Shown in pieces: positions 50,238 to 61,235 of a stretch of 64,000 bases of DNA; position 1 is the stretch's first letter; each line of letters opens with the position of its first letter. The notes below the pieces were generated by a model, which did not search any database, was not told where the DNA came from, and saw only the letters and a list, made by a program, of their open reading frames with translations. The position numbers and the translations under genes are program-made. Source of the stretch: Pseudomonas viridiflava (GTDB lineage: Bacteria > Pseudomonadota > Gammaproteobacteria > Pseudomonadales > Pseudomonadaceae). The stretch covers positions 87,337 through 151,336 of the forward strand of contig NZ_RBTP01000011.1 in NCBI RefSeq assembly GCF_003702045.1, given 5' to 3'.

Positions 50238-51227
50238 ATGCGTGTACTCATCTACAGCAGTCAGGAATACGACCGCGCCAGCTTTCTTGCCGAACGCCTG
50301 CCCGACGGACTGGAGCTGAGTTTTCAGCCCGCTCGCCTGACGATCGAAACTGCCGCGCTGGCCGACGGCCATGAAGTGGTTTGTGCTTTTATCAACGACG
50401 ACCTGGGTGCACCGGTGCTTGAGCGCCTGGCAGGGGGCGGCACGCAACTGATCGCGCTGCGCTCGGCCGGCTTCAACCATGTGGACCTGCCCGCCGCCCT
50501 GCGCCTGGGTTTGAGCGTCGTGCGGGTGCCCGCCTATTCACCTCATGCCGTGGCCGAGCATGCGGTGGCGCTGATTCTGTCGCTCAACCGGCACTTGCAC
50601 CGTGCCTGCAATCGCACCCGCGATGGCGATTTCAGCCTGCATGGTCTGACGGGTTTCGATCTGGTCGGCAAGACCGTCGGGGTCGTCGGCACCGGACAGA
50701 TCGGTGCGACGTTCGCAAAAATCATGGCCGGGTTCGGCTGCACGCTGTTGGCCCACGACCCCACCCCCAATCCCGAAGTCGAGGCGCTGGGTGCTCAATA
50801 CCTGAGCCTCCCCGACCTGCTGGCTCAGTCGCGAATCATCAGCCTGCACTGCCCGCTCACCGAGCAGACCCGCTACCTGATCAACGAACAGTCGCTGGCC
50901 ACGTTGCAACCCGGCGCGATGCTGATCAACACCGGACGTGGCGCACTGGTGGAAACCCCAGCGCTGATCAATGCCCTCAAGACCGGTCAATTGGGCTATC
51001 TGGGGCTGGATGTTTACGAAGAAGAGGCTCAGCTGTTTTTTACTGATCGTTCCGACCTGCCGTTGCAGGATGACGTATTGGCGCGCCTGCTGACCTTCCC
51101 CAATGTCATCGTCACGGCGCATCAGGCTTTCCTGACCAAAGAAGCGCTTAGTGCTATCGCCCGTACCACGCTGGATAACATCGTCGCCTGGGCGGCGGGC
51201 ACGTCGCAGAATCGGGTAGAGGGTTAA
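50238..51227 (+). CDS. ldhA: fermentative D-lactate dehydrogenase LdhA
   Basis: Reduces pyruvate to D-lactate with NADH. The 329-residue D-2-hydroxyacid dehydrogenase has the substrate Arg in RSAGFNHVD, the nucleotide-binding GVVGTGQIG, the acidic residue in GLDVYEEE and the catalytic His in VTAHQAFLT. AAGGAC precedes the ATG at 50238; an earlier in-frame ATG at 50154 lies in a palindromic element. P. aeruginosa has ldhA next to gacS, from memory. Confidence 0.93.
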   Translation: MRVLIYSSQEYDRASFLAERLPDGLELSFQPARLTIETAALADGHEVVCAFINDDLGAPVLERLAGGGTQLIALRSAGFNHVDLPAALRLGLSVVRVPAYSPHAVAEHAVALILSLNRHLHRACNRTRDGDFSLHGLTGFDLVGKTVGVVGTGQIGATFAKIMAGFGCTLLAHDPTPNPEVEALGAQYLSLPDLLAQSRIISLHCPLTEQTRYLINEQSLATLQPGAMLINTGRGALVETPALINALKTGQLGYLGLDVYEEEAQLFFTDRSDLPLQDDVLARLLTFPNVIVTAHQAFLTKEALSAIARTTLDNIVAWAAGTSQNRVEG

Positions 51228-51272
51228 CCTGGCGGCTGTGCATGTTAGGATGCGCGCAATTTTGGAGGACCC

Positions 51273-51710
51273 ATGGTCGAACACGATTTCCGCTACAGCA
51301 TGCTCAACCCGCAACATACCCTGACCGAGTGCCGCACACTGGGGCCTGGTCGGTATCAGGTCACCGGCAACGGCGGCTCCATCCACAACAACGACCAGTT
51401 GCTGGTGACGATCAAGGGCAGCAAAAGCCTTTATATGCGCCTGTCGGTCGAGAAAGTCCGGCACCTGATCAACCCGCCTGGCCAATGGGTCGCGGTTGCC
51501 CACGGGCCGGTGTTCGACGAATTGGCGATCCACGAGTGGCAGGTGCATTGCGACCGTTGCAACGTCGAATTGAAGTTCGAGTTCATGGTTGAGAGCAAGC
51601 TGGGCGTCAAGGCGCAGAAACCTGCAGCCGCTGCTCGCATTGCGGAACTGGGCTGGAAAACCGAAGGCGAAAAGCATTTCTGCAAGAAGTGCCAGGGGCA
51701 GGCGGCATGA
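51273..51710 (+). CDS. conserved protein with two CxxC motifs, unknown function
   Basis: A 145-residue soluble protein with a strong ribosome site (TTTGGAGGACCC before the ATG). The central part is beta-rich, and two CxxC motifs (CDRC near residue 93 and CKKC near 139) could bind zinc. Its stop overlaps the start of the META-domain lipoprotein (ATGA). No function is assigned. Confidence 0.7.
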   Translation: MVEHDFRYSMLNPQHTLTECRTLGPGRYQVTGNGGSIHNNDQLLVTIKGSKSLYMRLSVEKVRHLINPPGQWVAVAHGPVFDELAIHEWQVHCDRCNVELKFEFMVESKLGVKAQKPAAAARIAELGWKTEGEKHFCKKCQGQAA

Positions 51711-52114
51711 AACAGTTTTTGCTGACAAGCCTGATCGCAAGTGCGCTGTTGGTGGGCTGTTCGACGCAGCAACCCAGCATTCGGCAGGACCAAAGCTATG
51801 TGATGGAGTGGATCGGCGAACGTCCGCTGATCGATAACAGCCGCTTGACCATGACCCTTGGTGCCGACGGCCGCGCCTATGGCAATGCAGGCTGCAATCA
51901 CTGGTTCGCGCCTTACACGCTGCGCGACGGCACCATCAGCTTCGGCGCCCTGGGCAAGACCCGCAAAATGTGCGCGCCTGCACTGATGGAGCAGGAAGAA
52001 CGCTTCCTGAAATCCATGTCCAGCGTCCAGCGCTGGGACATCTCACCCATTCAACAACTGCGCCTGTGGCCAGCCGAAGGCAAGCCGCTGCGGTTCTGGC
52101 TGGAAGAGAGCTGA
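51707..52114 (+). CDS. META-domain (HslJ-like) lipoprotein
   Basis: A 135-residue lipoprotein (lipobox LVGC) with a META domain as in HslJ: beta-rich sequence with RAYGNAGCNHWFAPY and FGALGKTRKMCAP. The start overlaps the stop of the preceding gene, so the two are coupled. The META domain is linked to heat-shock and novobiocin response in E. coli; its role here is unproven. Confidence 0.87.
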   Translation: MKQFLLTSLIASALLVGCSTQQPSIRQDQSYVMEWIGERPLIDNSRLTMTLGADGRAYGNAGCNHWFAPYTLRDGTISFGALGKTRKMCAPALMEQEERFLKSMSSVQRWDISPIQQLRLWPAEGKPLRFWLEES

Positions 52115-52202
52115 CAGAACAGTGCGGTGACTTAACCACCGCTGGCGGAGCGATCATCTTCGGTACGTTGATCGTGCCCATGCTCCGCGCGGTCATGCAA
52201 CC

Positions 52203-52219
52203 GGGACGCTCCGCGTCCC
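52203..52219. repeat. REP-like hairpin GGGACGC/GCGTCCC
   Basis: A 17-base palindrome with a 3-base loop in the 185-bp gap between the META and TlpA genes, similar to the first hairpin of the two-hairpin element at 40468-40482. Nearby bases carry other fragments of the same family. Confidence 0.65.
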
Positions 52220-52299
52220 TCTGGGTCTCAGAAGAGAGAAACCGTCGGATTCACCACCGCTGGACGCAGAGCGTGAAGAACGATCAGATGCGCGCAGGA

Positions 52300-52767
52300 T
52301 CAACCCTCCCCGCGCAGCGCCTTGAGTTTCTGCATCACGGTCGCGGCGGACTGCTCGCCCAGCAATTGCTCACGCATCTTGCCCTTGTCGTCGATGATGT
52401 AGGTTACCGGCAGCGCTTCGGAAGGTGGCAAGTCATAGTGCTCGGCCGGGTCCTGAGCCAGCACGGTGAATTTGATGCCCATCGCGCTTGCCGCACTTTT
52501 CAGCTCGTCGCCCTGCAGATTGTCGAAGTTGACGCCCAGCACGGTGACCTTTTTGTCCTTCAACTGCTCGGACAAGGTGTTGAATTCCGGAATCTCCACG
52601 CGGCACGGTCCGCACCATTCGGCCCAGTAGTTCACCACCAGCCAATGACCGTCGATACGCTCGCTGGAAACCTTCTGACCGTTCTGGTCCGCGCCCAGAT
52701 CCACGCCACATCCACTGAGCAGCAAACTGCCGATAAGCGTCGCCGCTGCTGCCAATCGCCTAACCAT
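52300..52767 (-). CDS. TlpA-family thiol-disulphide lipoprotein
   Basis: A 155-residue thioredoxin-fold lipoprotein (lipobox LSGC) with active site WCGPC near residue 51, typical of TlpA/ResA proteins acting in the periplasm on reduced disulphides, for example in cytochrome c maturation. The cis-proline loop is LPVTYII. It is divergent from arsC. Confidence 0.9.
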   Translation of the reverse strand: MVRRLAAAATLIGSLLLSGCGVDLGADQNGQKVSSERIDGHWLVVNYWAEWCGPCRVEIPEFNTLSEQLKDKKVTVLGVNFDNLQGDELKSAASAMGIKFTVLAQDPAEHYDLPPSEALPVTYIIDDKGKMREQLLGEQSAATVMQKLKALRGEG

Positions 52768-52899
52768 CTGTGCTTCCTTCCTCGACTCTGAAGACCGGTT
52801 ACTGATGAACCTGAATGCGACTATTGACTACTCGATATGTCGAACAGTGCCATCGCGTGGGTAGAATACGCGTCACTCCCTGCAAGATGCGACCTGCAA

Positions 52900-54264
<1,365 letters not shown>

Positions 54265-54302
54265 ACCCCCGACCTGTCTGTTGATTGTCCTTTGGAGAAC
54301 CG

Positions 54303-54974
54303 ATGCACGATTACAAATGGCTGAACGAATACTGCCTGAACCGTTTCGGCTCCGCCAAAGCACTGGAAGCCTATCTGCCCACCCCCAAAACCCCCAGGCA
54401 ACTGCAAGCCATTAGCGCGGACCGCTACCTGTCAACGCTGGCCCTGCGTGTGTTTCGGGCAGGTCTCAAGCACAGCCTCGTAGACTCCAAGTGGCCTGCG
54501 TTCGAAGAGGTGTTCTTTCGCTTCGATCCGGAAAAAGTCGTGCTGATGGGCGCCGATCACCTGGAACGCCTGATGCAGGACGCACGCATCATTCGCCACT
54601 TGGGCAAGCTCAAAAGCGTACCGCGCAACGCGCAACTGATTCTGGACATCGAACAGGAGCATGGCAGTTTCGGCCAGTTCATCGCTCAATGGCCGGTCGA
54701 TAACATCACCGGGCTTTGGCAATACCTGGCTAAACACGGCAACCAGATGGGTGGGCTGTCCGCGCCGCGTTTCCTGCGCATGGTGGGCAAAGACACGTTC
54801 ATCCCCACCAACGACGTAGTGGCCGCGCTGAATGCGCAGGATATTGTCGACAGAGTACCCACCAGCAAACGCGATCAGGCCATTGTGCAGGACGTGTTCA
54901 ACCAGTGGCACGCGGAAAGCGGCAGACCGATGTGCCAGCTTTCAGCGATGCTGGCGTTTACGGTCAACCACTGA
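54303..54974 (+). CDS. HhH-GPD family, DNA-3-methyladenine-glycosylase-I-like protein
   Basis: A 223-residue protein of the helix-hairpin-helix glycosylase fold resembling Tag: DNA base removal is the family role. The Tag zinc ligands (an N-terminal Cys and His, and a C-terminal His-x3-Cys) are not seen, and the N-terminus MHDYKWLNEYC differs. GGAG precedes the ATG at 54303. It ends 6 bp from the convergent ttcA. Possibly an enzyme on an altered substrate or a DNA-binding relative. Confidence 0.75.
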   Translation: MHDYKWLNEYCLNRFGSAKALEAYLPTPKTPRQLQAISADRYLSTLALRVFRAGLKHSLVDSKWPAFEEVFFRFDPEKVVLMGADHLERLMQDARIIRHLGKLKSVPRNAQLILDIEQEHGSFGQFIAQWPVDNITGLWQYLAKHGNQMGGLSAPRFLRMVGKDTFIPTNDVVAALNAQDIVDRVPTSKRDQAIVQDVFNQWHAESGRPMCQLSAMLAFTVNH

Positions 54975-54980
54975 TCACGT

Positions 54981-55805
54981 TCAGATATTGACCACATTGA
55001 CGAACCGCGAGGCAGCGGTTTCGTCGATGCGCAGGCTGGTGAAGTCGAACAGGTTACGGTCGGCCAGTTGTGAAGGCTGGACGTTCTGCAAGGCGCGGAA
55101 GATGCTTTCAGTGCGGCCTGGGGTCTTACGCTCCCAGTCTTGCAGCATTTCCTTGACCACCTGACGCTGCAGGTTTTCCTGAGAACCGCACAGGTTACAA
55201 GGGATGATCGGGAACGCCTTGAAGTCCGAATACGCCTGAATGTCCTTCTCGTGGCAATACGCCAGCGGGCGAATCACCACGTTGCGGCCATCGTCGGCAC
55301 GCAGCTTGGGCGGCATGGCCTTGAGCGAGCCGTTGAAGAACATGTTCAGGAAGAAGGTTTCGACGATGTCATCGCGATGATGACCCAGCGCCATTTTGGT
55401 CGCACCGATCTCATCAGCGAAGGTGTACAGCGTGCCGCGACGCAGGCGTGAACACAGTGAGCACGTGGTCTTGCCTTCAGGCACCAGTTCCTTGACCACC
55501 GAGTAAGTGTCTTTCTCGACGATGTGGTACTCGACGCCCAGTTCTTTCAGATAGGCCGGCAATACGTGCTCCGGAAACCCCGGCTGCTTCTGGTCCATGT
55601 TGACGGCAACGATGTCGAACTTTATCGGCGCGACTTTCTGCAAATGCATGAGCACGTCGAGCATGGTGTAGCTGTCCTTGCCCCCGGACAGGCAGACCAT
55701 GACTTTGTCACCCTCCTCAATCATGTTGAAGTCGGCAACCGCTTCGCCGGCCAGCCGACGCAGGCGTTTCTGCAGTTTGTTCTGATTGACTGAAAGGGTG
55801 CCCAT
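54981..55805 (-). CDS. ttcA: tRNA 2-thiocytidine(32) synthetase TtcA
   Basis: Adds sulphur to C32 of tRNA using ATP and an iron-sulphur cluster. The 274-residue protein has the PP-loop SGGKDS and the two cluster motifs CSLC and CNLC. The ATG at 55805 is chosen because the family begins [11 protein letters not shown]; a 45-codon upstream extension has no family residues. Confidence 0.96.
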   Translation of the reverse strand: MGTLSVNQNKLQKRLRRLAGEAVADFNMIEEGDKVMVCLSGGKDSYTMLDVLMHLQKVAPIKFDIVAVNMDQKQPGFPEHVLPAYLKELGVEYHIVEKDTYSVVKELVPEGKTTCSLCSRLRRGTLYTFADEIGATKMALGHHRDDIVETFFLNMFFNGSLKAMPPKLRADDGRNVVIRPLAYCHEKDIQAYSDFKAFPIIPCNLCGSQENLQRQVVKEMLQDWERKTPGRTESIFRALQNVQPSQLADRNLFDFTSLRIDETAASRFVNVVNI

Positions 55806-56024
55806 TGACTGGTGGTATCCGCTAACGATGACAGTGAGAAAAGATCGCCATTTTACGCAAAACCGCAGGCCGGTAAAACAACGTACTTGCGTGTACCGCT
55901 GAGTACCGCTTGCTATTAACAGCCGTTGTGCAATCGCCAAACGCTCTAAGCGCGCGGTTATGTCGCAGGGATGAAGTTCCTATACTGATTCATGAAGTCG
56001 TATCCGAACATAAGGAGTACGCAC

Positions 56025-56624
56025 ATGATTCATCATGTCTGGGGGCTCTTCACGCACCCCGATCAGGAATGGAAGCAAATTCGGGGTGAAGAAGAAACCA
56101 TCGGCCACATGTACCTCACGCACACGTTGGTCCTGGCAGCCATCCCGGTGGTTTCGGCTTATATAGGCACAACGCAAGTCGGCTGGGTCATCGGCGAGCG
56201 TCCACCGGTGATGCTCACGCATGGCAGCGCGATCTGGATGGCGATCATGTCGTATGCCTCCATGTTGGGAGGCGTGGCGGTCATGGGCAGTTTCATCCAC
56301 TGGATGGCGCGCACCTACGACGCCACCCCGACGCTGGCGCAATGCATAGCGTTCGCCACCTACACCGCTACGCCCCTGTTCTTTGGCGGTCTGGCAGCGC
56401 TTTATCCCCACCTGTGGCTCGGCATGGTCGTCGGCACGGCGGCGGTCTGTTACACGGTTTACCTGCTCTATGTCGGCCTGCCGACGTTCATGAACCTGCC
56501 TTCGGAAGAGGGATTCATGTTTTCCAGCTCGATCCTGGCTGTGGGCCTGGTAGTGCTGGTTGCAATCATGGCGTTTACCGTCGTGCTGTGGGGCATCGGG
56601 ATAGGTCCGCAATACACCCAATGA
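56025..56624 (+). CDS. Yip1-domain membrane protein
   Basis: A 199-residue inner-membrane protein with about five helices of the Yip1 family, beginning HHVWGLFTHPDQEWKQI, typical of bacterial members. AAGGAG lies 8 bp before the ATG at 56025. Stands alone between ttcA and sprT. Function unknown. Confidence 0.85.
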   Translation: MIHHVWGLFTHPDQEWKQIRGEEETIGHMYLTHTLVLAAIPVVSAYIGTTQVGWVIGERPPVMLTHGSAIWMAIMSYASMLGGVAVMGSFIHWMARTYDATPTLAQCIAFATYTATPLFFGGLAALYPHLWLGMVVGTAAVCYTVYLLYVGLPTFMNLPSEEGFMFSSSILAVGLVVLVAIMAFTVVLWGIGIGPQYTQ

Positions 56625-56745
56625 GCAGGAGCTGAGCGGGTCCGCCACTGTGCAGACCCGTCTATGTAAATGACCACCGGGCAGTTGGTGTTTTCAGCGC
56701 GCCCCCACATTACGGCATACTTGGCGCATTGGAGAGCCACACAGC

Positions 56746-57240
56746 ATGCCCGAGCAACTCAATTCCCGCGTCGAAACCTGCTATCAACAAGCCGAAGCCT
56801 TTTTCAAACGTACGTTCAAACGCCCGGTCGTCAGCTTCAAACTGCGCGGCCAGAAAGCGGGCGTCGCCCATCTGCATGAGAACCTGCTGCGCTTCAACCC
56901 GCAGCTGTATCAGGAAAACGCCGAAGACTTTCTGCGCCAGACCGTGCCGCACGAAGTCGCGCACCTGATCGCTCACCAGTTGTTCGGCGGCAGCATTCAG
57001 CCCCACGGCGAAGAATGGCAGTTGATCATGCGCGGTGTGTACGAACTCCCCCCCAATCGCTGCCATACCTACGCGGTCAAGCGCCGCAGCGTGACGCGCT
57101 ACATCTACCGCTGCCCGTGCGCCGACAGTGATTTTCCTTTTACGGCCCAGCGCCACAGCATGGTCAGCAAGGGCCGACGCTATTTGTGCAGGCGTTGTCG
57201 CCAGACGTTGGTGTTCAGCGGCGAAACCCGCACCGAATAA
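56746..57240 (+). CDS. sprT: SprT-family zinc metalloprotease-like protein
   Basis: A 164-residue protein of the SprT/Spartan type with the zinc motif HEVAHLIAH (around residues 69-77) and C-terminal Cys pairs (CPC, CRRC) that may bind a second zinc. The eukaryotic relatives repair DNA-protein crosslinks; the bacterial role is less known. It ends at a strong bidirectional terminator. Confidence 0.92.
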   Translation: MPEQLNSRVETCYQQAEAFFKRTFKRPVVSFKLRGQKAGVAHLHENLLRFNPQLYQENAEDFLRQTVPHEVAHLIAHQLFGGSIQPHGEEWQLIMRGVYELPPNRCHTYAVKRRSVTRYIYRCPCADSDFPFTAQRHSMVSKGRRYLCRRCRQTLVFSGETRTE

Positions 57241-57266
57241 CCCAACCCTCACAAATCGCAGGCAAA

Positions 57267-57294
57267 AAAAAACCCATCCGACGATGGGTTTTTT
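57267..57294. terminator. bidirectional Rho-independent terminator between sprT and dctA
   Basis: AAACCCATC pairs with GATGGGTTT around CGAC and is flanked by A- and T-runs on both strands, ending both convergent genes. Confidence 0.93.
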
Positions 57295-57329
57295 ATGGTC
57301 TGAGCTTTATCAGCCAGTCATGAACGCTA

Positions 57330-58682
57330 TCAGACTGTTTTACCGGTGTTCACTGCGTTGGCTGGAGTCGGGCCTTCAGCGACGCCCAGGTCGTCTTCAG
57401 GACGGGTTTCCAGGATCGCAGAACCACCGGAAGCCAGCTCGGACTGCAGCTTGTCGGTGTCCAGCTCGCCGACCCACTTGGCAACCACGACGGTGGCAAC
57501 CGCGTTACCGACCAGGTTGGTCAGGGCGCGTGCTTCAGACATGAAGCGGTCGATACCCAGGATCAGCGCCAGACCGGCAACCGGCAGGTGGCCAACAGCC
57601 GACAGGGTTGCAGCCAGAACGATGAAGCCGCTACCGGTCACGCCAGCAGCACCTTTGGACGACAGCAGCAGAACCAGCAGCAGAGTGATCTGGTGCGTGA
57701 TGTCCATGTGAGTGTTGGTCGCCTGAGCGATGAACACAGCCGCCATCGTCAGGTAGATCGACGTACCGTCCAGGTTGAACGAGTAGCCAGTCGGGATAAC
57801 CAGGCCTACGACAGACTTCTTGGCACCCAAACGCTCCATCTTGATCAGCATGCGCGGCAGGGCCGATTCCGACGAAGACGTACCCAGTACGATCAACAGC
57901 TCTTCACGGATGTAGCGAACCAGCTTGAAGATACTGAAGCCGTGGGCACGGCAGATCGAGCCCAGCACCAGCACCACGAACAGGACGCAGGTGATGTAGA
58001 AGCAGATCATCAGTTGACCCAACTGCACCAGCGAACTCACGCCGTAGGCACCGATGGTGAAGGCCATTGCACCGAACGCACCGATGGGCGCCAGCTTCAT
58101 GATCATGTTGATGATGTTGAACATCACGTGAGCGAAGCGATCGATGAAGTCCAGCACCGGCTTGCCATAGGCACCCAGGCGATGCAGGGCGAAACCGAAG
58201 ATCACCGAGAACATCAGGACTTGCAGGATATCGCCGTTGGCAAACGCACCAACGATGGTGTTCGGAATGACGTTGAGGATAAAGCCGACGATGCTCTGGT
58301 CCTGACCAGCCGTCACGTAAGCGGCGATCTTGGAGGCGTCCAGCGTGCTGACGTCGATGTTCATGCCGGCGCCCGGCTGAACCACGTTCACGACGATCAG
58401 GCCGATCAACAGGGCGATGGTCGAAACGATTTCAAAGTACAACAGCGCGTAACCACCGGTCTTGCCAACCGACTTCATGCTCTGCATACCAGCGATACCG
58501 CTGACTACCGTACAGAAGATGATGGGGGCAATAACCATCTTGATCAGCTTGATGAACCCGTCACCCAGCGGCTTGAGGGCCTTGCCGGTATCAGGGTAGA
58601 AGTGGCCGATCAGGATACCGATAACAATCGCTACGATTACCTGAAAATAGAGAGATTTGTAGATGGGCTGACGAGTCGTCAT
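57330..58682 (-). CDS. dctA: C4-dicarboxylate:proton symporter DctA
   Basis: Imports succinate, fumarate and malate. The 450-residue member of the glutamate/aspartate:cation symporter family has [18 protein letters not shown] at the N-terminus, the [10 protein letters not shown] motif of hairpin HP1 and [20 protein letters not shown] precedes the ATG at 58682; a longer start is discounted. A sigma-54 promoter and two palindromic sites lie upstream, which predicts control by a DctD-type activator. Confidence 0.96.
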   Translation of the reverse strand: MTTRQPIYKSLYFQVIVAIVIGILIGHFYPDTGKALKPLGDGFIKLIKMVIAPIIFCTVVSGIAGMQSMKSVGKTGGYALLYFEIVSTIALLIGLIVVNVVQPGAGMNIDVSTLDASKIAAYVTAGQDQSIVGFILNVIPNTIVGAFANGDILQVLMFSVIFGFALHRLGAYGKPVLDFIDRFAHVMFNIINMIMKLAPIGAFGAMAFTIGAYGVSSLVQLGQLMICFYITCVLFVVLVLGSICRAHGFSIFKLVRYIREELLIVLGTSSSESALPRMLIKMERLGAKKSVVGLVIPTGYSFNLDGTSIYLTMAAVFIAQATNTHMDITHQITLLLVLLLSSKGAAGVTGSGFIVLAATLSAVGHLPVAGLALILGIDRFMSEARALTNLVGNAVATVVVAKWVGELDTDKLQSELASGGSAILETRPEDDLGVAEGPTPANAVNTGKTV

Positions 58683-58811
58683 TGCAGTTATCCTCAAGGG
58701 CGCCGTCGGCATCGTTACCTGATGCGCGCGAGCCTATAAAGCGCTAACCCTCCTGCACTGGAGGGATTTGTTTTGTCGAGCTGCACGGGGCAGGCCTCTG
58801 GAAGTTAAGTA

Positions 58812-58826
58812 GCAATAGGCATGCCA
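58812..58826 (-). promoter_or_regulatory. sigma-54 promoter of dctA
   Basis: On the minus strand TGGCATGCCTATTGC: GG and GC are exactly 10 bases apart, with -24 TGGCAT and -12 TTGC. It sits 130 bp before the dctA start. Sigma-54 control of dctA with DctB/DctD is well known in other Proteobacteria. Confidence 0.8.
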
Positions 58827-58902
58827 TAGAGGCAAAGAGACATCAACGCCACGAATTACAAGGGCGCTGGGCTAACAATAGACGGGAACCGAAAAAAGAG
58901 AT

Positions 58903-58916
58903 GGCGGTTTTCCGCC
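58903..58916 (-). promoter_or_regulatory. candidate activator site 1 for dctA
   Basis: The palindrome GGCGG-TTTT-CCGCC, centred 77-84 bp upstream of the sigma-54 promoter. Its core resembles the GCGGA-type half-sites described for DctD. Assignment is inference. Confidence 0.55.
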
Positions 58917-58943
58917 GCATTGAGCGAAAAACCGGGCTGCAGT

Positions 58944-58957
58944 GGCGGGTATCCGCC
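58944..58957 (-). promoter_or_regulatory. candidate activator site 2 for dctA
   Basis: GGCGG-GTAT-CCGCC, with the same arms as site 1 and a centre 41 bp away (about four helical turns), so both sites face the same side of the DNA. This is a layout typical of sigma-54 enhancer sites. Confidence 0.55.
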
Positions 58958-59158
58958 TTTCACAGCGAACGCCGGAGCGTCCTGAGCGTCCTGAGCGATG
59001 ACGATTAGGTCCAGATCGCTTCGCCGTGTGGAGTGAGCTTGCTCACGAAGGCTGTTCAGAGGATGTACTGACCTCTTCGCAAGCAAACTATCTTCCACAG
59101 GGTGGATCCAGCAAGACCTGAGCGTTTCCCCTGGTGCTCCTGCGCAAGCAGGCCGCCC

Positions 59159-59175
59159 GTGACGCTCTGCGTCAC
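59159..59175. repeat. 17-bp palindrome, copy 2
   Basis: GTGACGCTCTGCGTCAC, the exact reverse complement of 40384-40400, just after the phoQ stop on the minus strand, where it could aid termination or RNA stability. Confidence 0.75.
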
Positions 59176-59187
59176 ATTTGGCCTCAG

Positions 59188-60534
59188 CTACTCCGCCATG
59201 AAGTGAATCCTGAACGCCGCGCCGCCCAGTGGCGAATCATCCAGTGTGAGGCGTGCGCTGTAGCTTTCGATGATGTCCTTGACCACGGCCAGGCCGATGC
59301 CCTGGCCGGGATTCTGGCGATCGAGGCGTTCGCCACGCTCCAGAATGCGCGCTCGCTGGTGTTGGGGCACGCCAGGGCCGTCGTCTTCGATGCAGACTGT
59401 GTCCCCCGACGGCGACGGGCTGAAGCTCACGCGGACCTCGCTCAGGCACAGCCGGTAGGCGTTTTCCAGCAGGTTGCCGAGCATTTCCAGCAATGCGCCC
59501 TCTTCCATGTGCACCTGACACTGTTCGGGAAGGTCCAGGGTGACCTTGACCCGCTTGTCGCGATACACCTTGTCGAGCGTGTTGCACAGGCTTTCGATCA
59601 CGGGCCGCAGTATCACGTGATGGCGTACCAGTCCGCTCTTGCGCAGGCTTGCGCGTTGCAGTTGATAGCCGATTTGTTGGCTCATACGTTCGATCTGCGA
59701 TTGCAGCACCCGTGCCTGTTCAACGTCATCGGGGCGTTTGGCGAAGTTTTCACTGACGCCTTGCAACACCGCCAATGGGGTTTTCAGGCTATGGGCCAGA
59801 TCGCCCAGCGAGTCGCGATACCGCGCACGCTGCTCACGCTCGCTGCGTAACAAACGGTTGAGCGAGTCGGTCAGTCGCAGCAGTTCGCTGGGGTGTTGTT
59901 CGCTCAGGCTGTCACGCTCGCCGGTTTCCACCTGATCAAGCTCCACGCTCAAGCCTCGCAGCGCACGCAGGCCCCACGTCAGCCCCATCCATAACAAGCC
60001 GAGCAACACCAGCAAAGCGGTGCCGAACCCCAAATAAAGCTTCTGACGCAGATTGTTGATGGTTTCCTGATAACCGCGCAACGGCTGCACGGCGACGATG
60101 CTGAAGGCTGCATTGCGTCCACCCAGCAAGCGGATCTCGACGTCATAGACGAAATATTCGTCGCCGTTGATTTCCTTGATTTTGGTGAACTGGCTGCCCT
60201 GGCCGTCGTAGTTGGGGTGGTAGTCGATGTCCATCGCTTCGGTGGACAGCGAGCGCCAGACCATCTGCCCCTGACGGTTATAGATGTAGCCCATTAAACG
60301 GCTGCCCGGCAGATTGAACTGCTCGCCCGGCAGCAGCGACGGCATCAACAGGTGATCGTCTTCGACACGCGCTGCCGAGATCATTGTGGTGACGTCCGAC
60401 GCCAGGCGCTGTTCGATAGCGCCACGCAACGCAAGGCTGAAAGCGCTCTGCAACGCAGGCAGCATCAGCAGCATGAAAATGACCGCAAGGGTCGCGGCGC
60501 CCAGCATCAGGCGCAGGCGCAGCGAACGAATCAC
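59188..60534 (-). CDS. phoQ: sensor histidine kinase PhoQ
   Basis: Senses low Mg2+ or cationic peptides and phosphorylates PhoP. The 448-residue protein has helix 1 (~8-30), an acidic periplasmic sensor, helix 2 (~168-188), HAMP and the PhoQ-type H-box LAHSLKTPLAVLQG with H248, then an ATPase domain (NLLENAYRL, DDGPGVP, GIGLAVVKDI). Its start overlaps phoP by 4 bp. A REP-type palindrome follows its stop. Confidence 0.93.
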   Translation of the reverse strand: MIRSLRLRLMLGAATLAVIFMLLMLPALQSAFSLALRGAIEQRLASDVTTMISAARVEDDHLLMPSLLPGEQFNLPGSRLMGYIYNRQGQMVWRSLSTEAMDIDYHPNYDGQGSQFTKIKEINGDEYFVYDVEIRLLGGRNAAFSIVAVQPLRGYQETINNLRQKLYLGFGTALLVLLGLLWMGLTWGLRALRGLSVELDQVETGERDSLSEQHPSELLRLTDSLNRLLRSEREQRARYRDSLGDLAHSLKTPLAVLQGVSENFAKRPDDVEQARVLQSQIERMSQQIGYQLQRASLRKSGLVRHHVILRPVIESLCNTLDKVYRDKRVKVTLDLPEQCQVHMEEGALLEMLGNLLENAYRLCLSEVRVSFSPSPSGDTVCIEDDGPGVPQHQRARILERGERLDRQNPGQGIGLAVVKDIIESYSARLTLDDSPLGGAAFRIHFMAE

Positions 60535-61208
60535 GTACAGCGCTCAGTGAACAGATAGCCCATGCCGCGTACGGTTTCGATGGGTTTGAACGCCAGATTA
60601 CCGTCCAGCTTGCGACGCAGACGCCCGACCAGTACCTCGATCACGTTCGGATCGCGCTCGTCGTCGTCCGGGTACAACTGCTCCATGAGTCGCTCCTTGG
60701 GCACCACTTGCTGGTGATGGAGCATCAGGTATTCCAGAATCCGGTACTCGTAGGCCGTGAGCGCCAGCGGCTGTTCGGACAGCGCGGCCTGTTTGCGATT
60801 GAGGTCCAGCAGCAGCGGGCCTGCGGTGATGGTGGACTGAATGAAGCCACTGGACCGACGCAGCAACGCGTTGAGCCGCGCATCCAGTTCTTCGAACTGG
60901 AATGGCTTGACCACGTAGTCGTCAGCCCCGGCCGCCAGCCCTTCGACCTTGTCCTGCCAGTTGCCGCGTGCGGTCAGGATCAAAATCGGAAAGGCTTTGC
61001 CCAGGGCGCGCAACTGACGAATCAGGTCCAGCCCGCCGATACCGGGCAGCCCCAGATCGATCACGGCAAGGTCATGATTGAACTGCGCGACCTGGTACAA
61101 CGCCTCTTCGGCATTGGCCACCGCTTCAACCACATGCCCCGCTTCAGTCAGACGGGTCCGCAGGTGATGCCGCAACAACGCTTCATCCTCAACCACCAAC
61201 AACTTCAT
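60531..61208 (-). CDS. phoP: response regulator PhoP
   Basis: An OmpR-family regulator: receiver domain with the phosphorylation site D51 (LAVIDLGLPG) and a winged-helix domain ending RGMGYLFTERC. The 225-residue length is normal. It lies 27 bp after the small secreted protein gene and overlaps phoQ by 4 bp, so the three form one operon. A repeat array upstream (61649-61686) fits autoregulation. Confidence 0.95.
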   Translation of the reverse strand: MKLLVVEDEALLRHHLRTRLTEAGHVVEAVANAEEALYQVAQFNHDLAVIDLGLPGIGGLDLIRQLRALGKAFPILILTARGNWQDKVEGLAAGADDYVVKPFQFEELDARLNALLRRSSGFIQSTITAGPLLLDLNRKQAALSEQPLALTAYEYRILEYLMLHHQQVVPKERLMEQLYPDDDERDPNVIEVLVGRLRRKLDGNLAFKPIETVRGMGYLFTERCT

Positions 61209-61235
61209 GCAGCCCTCCCAGGCACAGCCCCAGCC

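Noticed and set aside
57588..58739. 383-codon plus-strand frame opposite dctA
   Set aside because: His/Gln/Asp-rich shadow of a membrane protein gene; the reverse strand has the real gene.
58978..58996. Tandem copies of GCGTCCTGA near dctA
   Set aside because: Only two short units; most likely a fragment of the REP-type element rather than a functional array.
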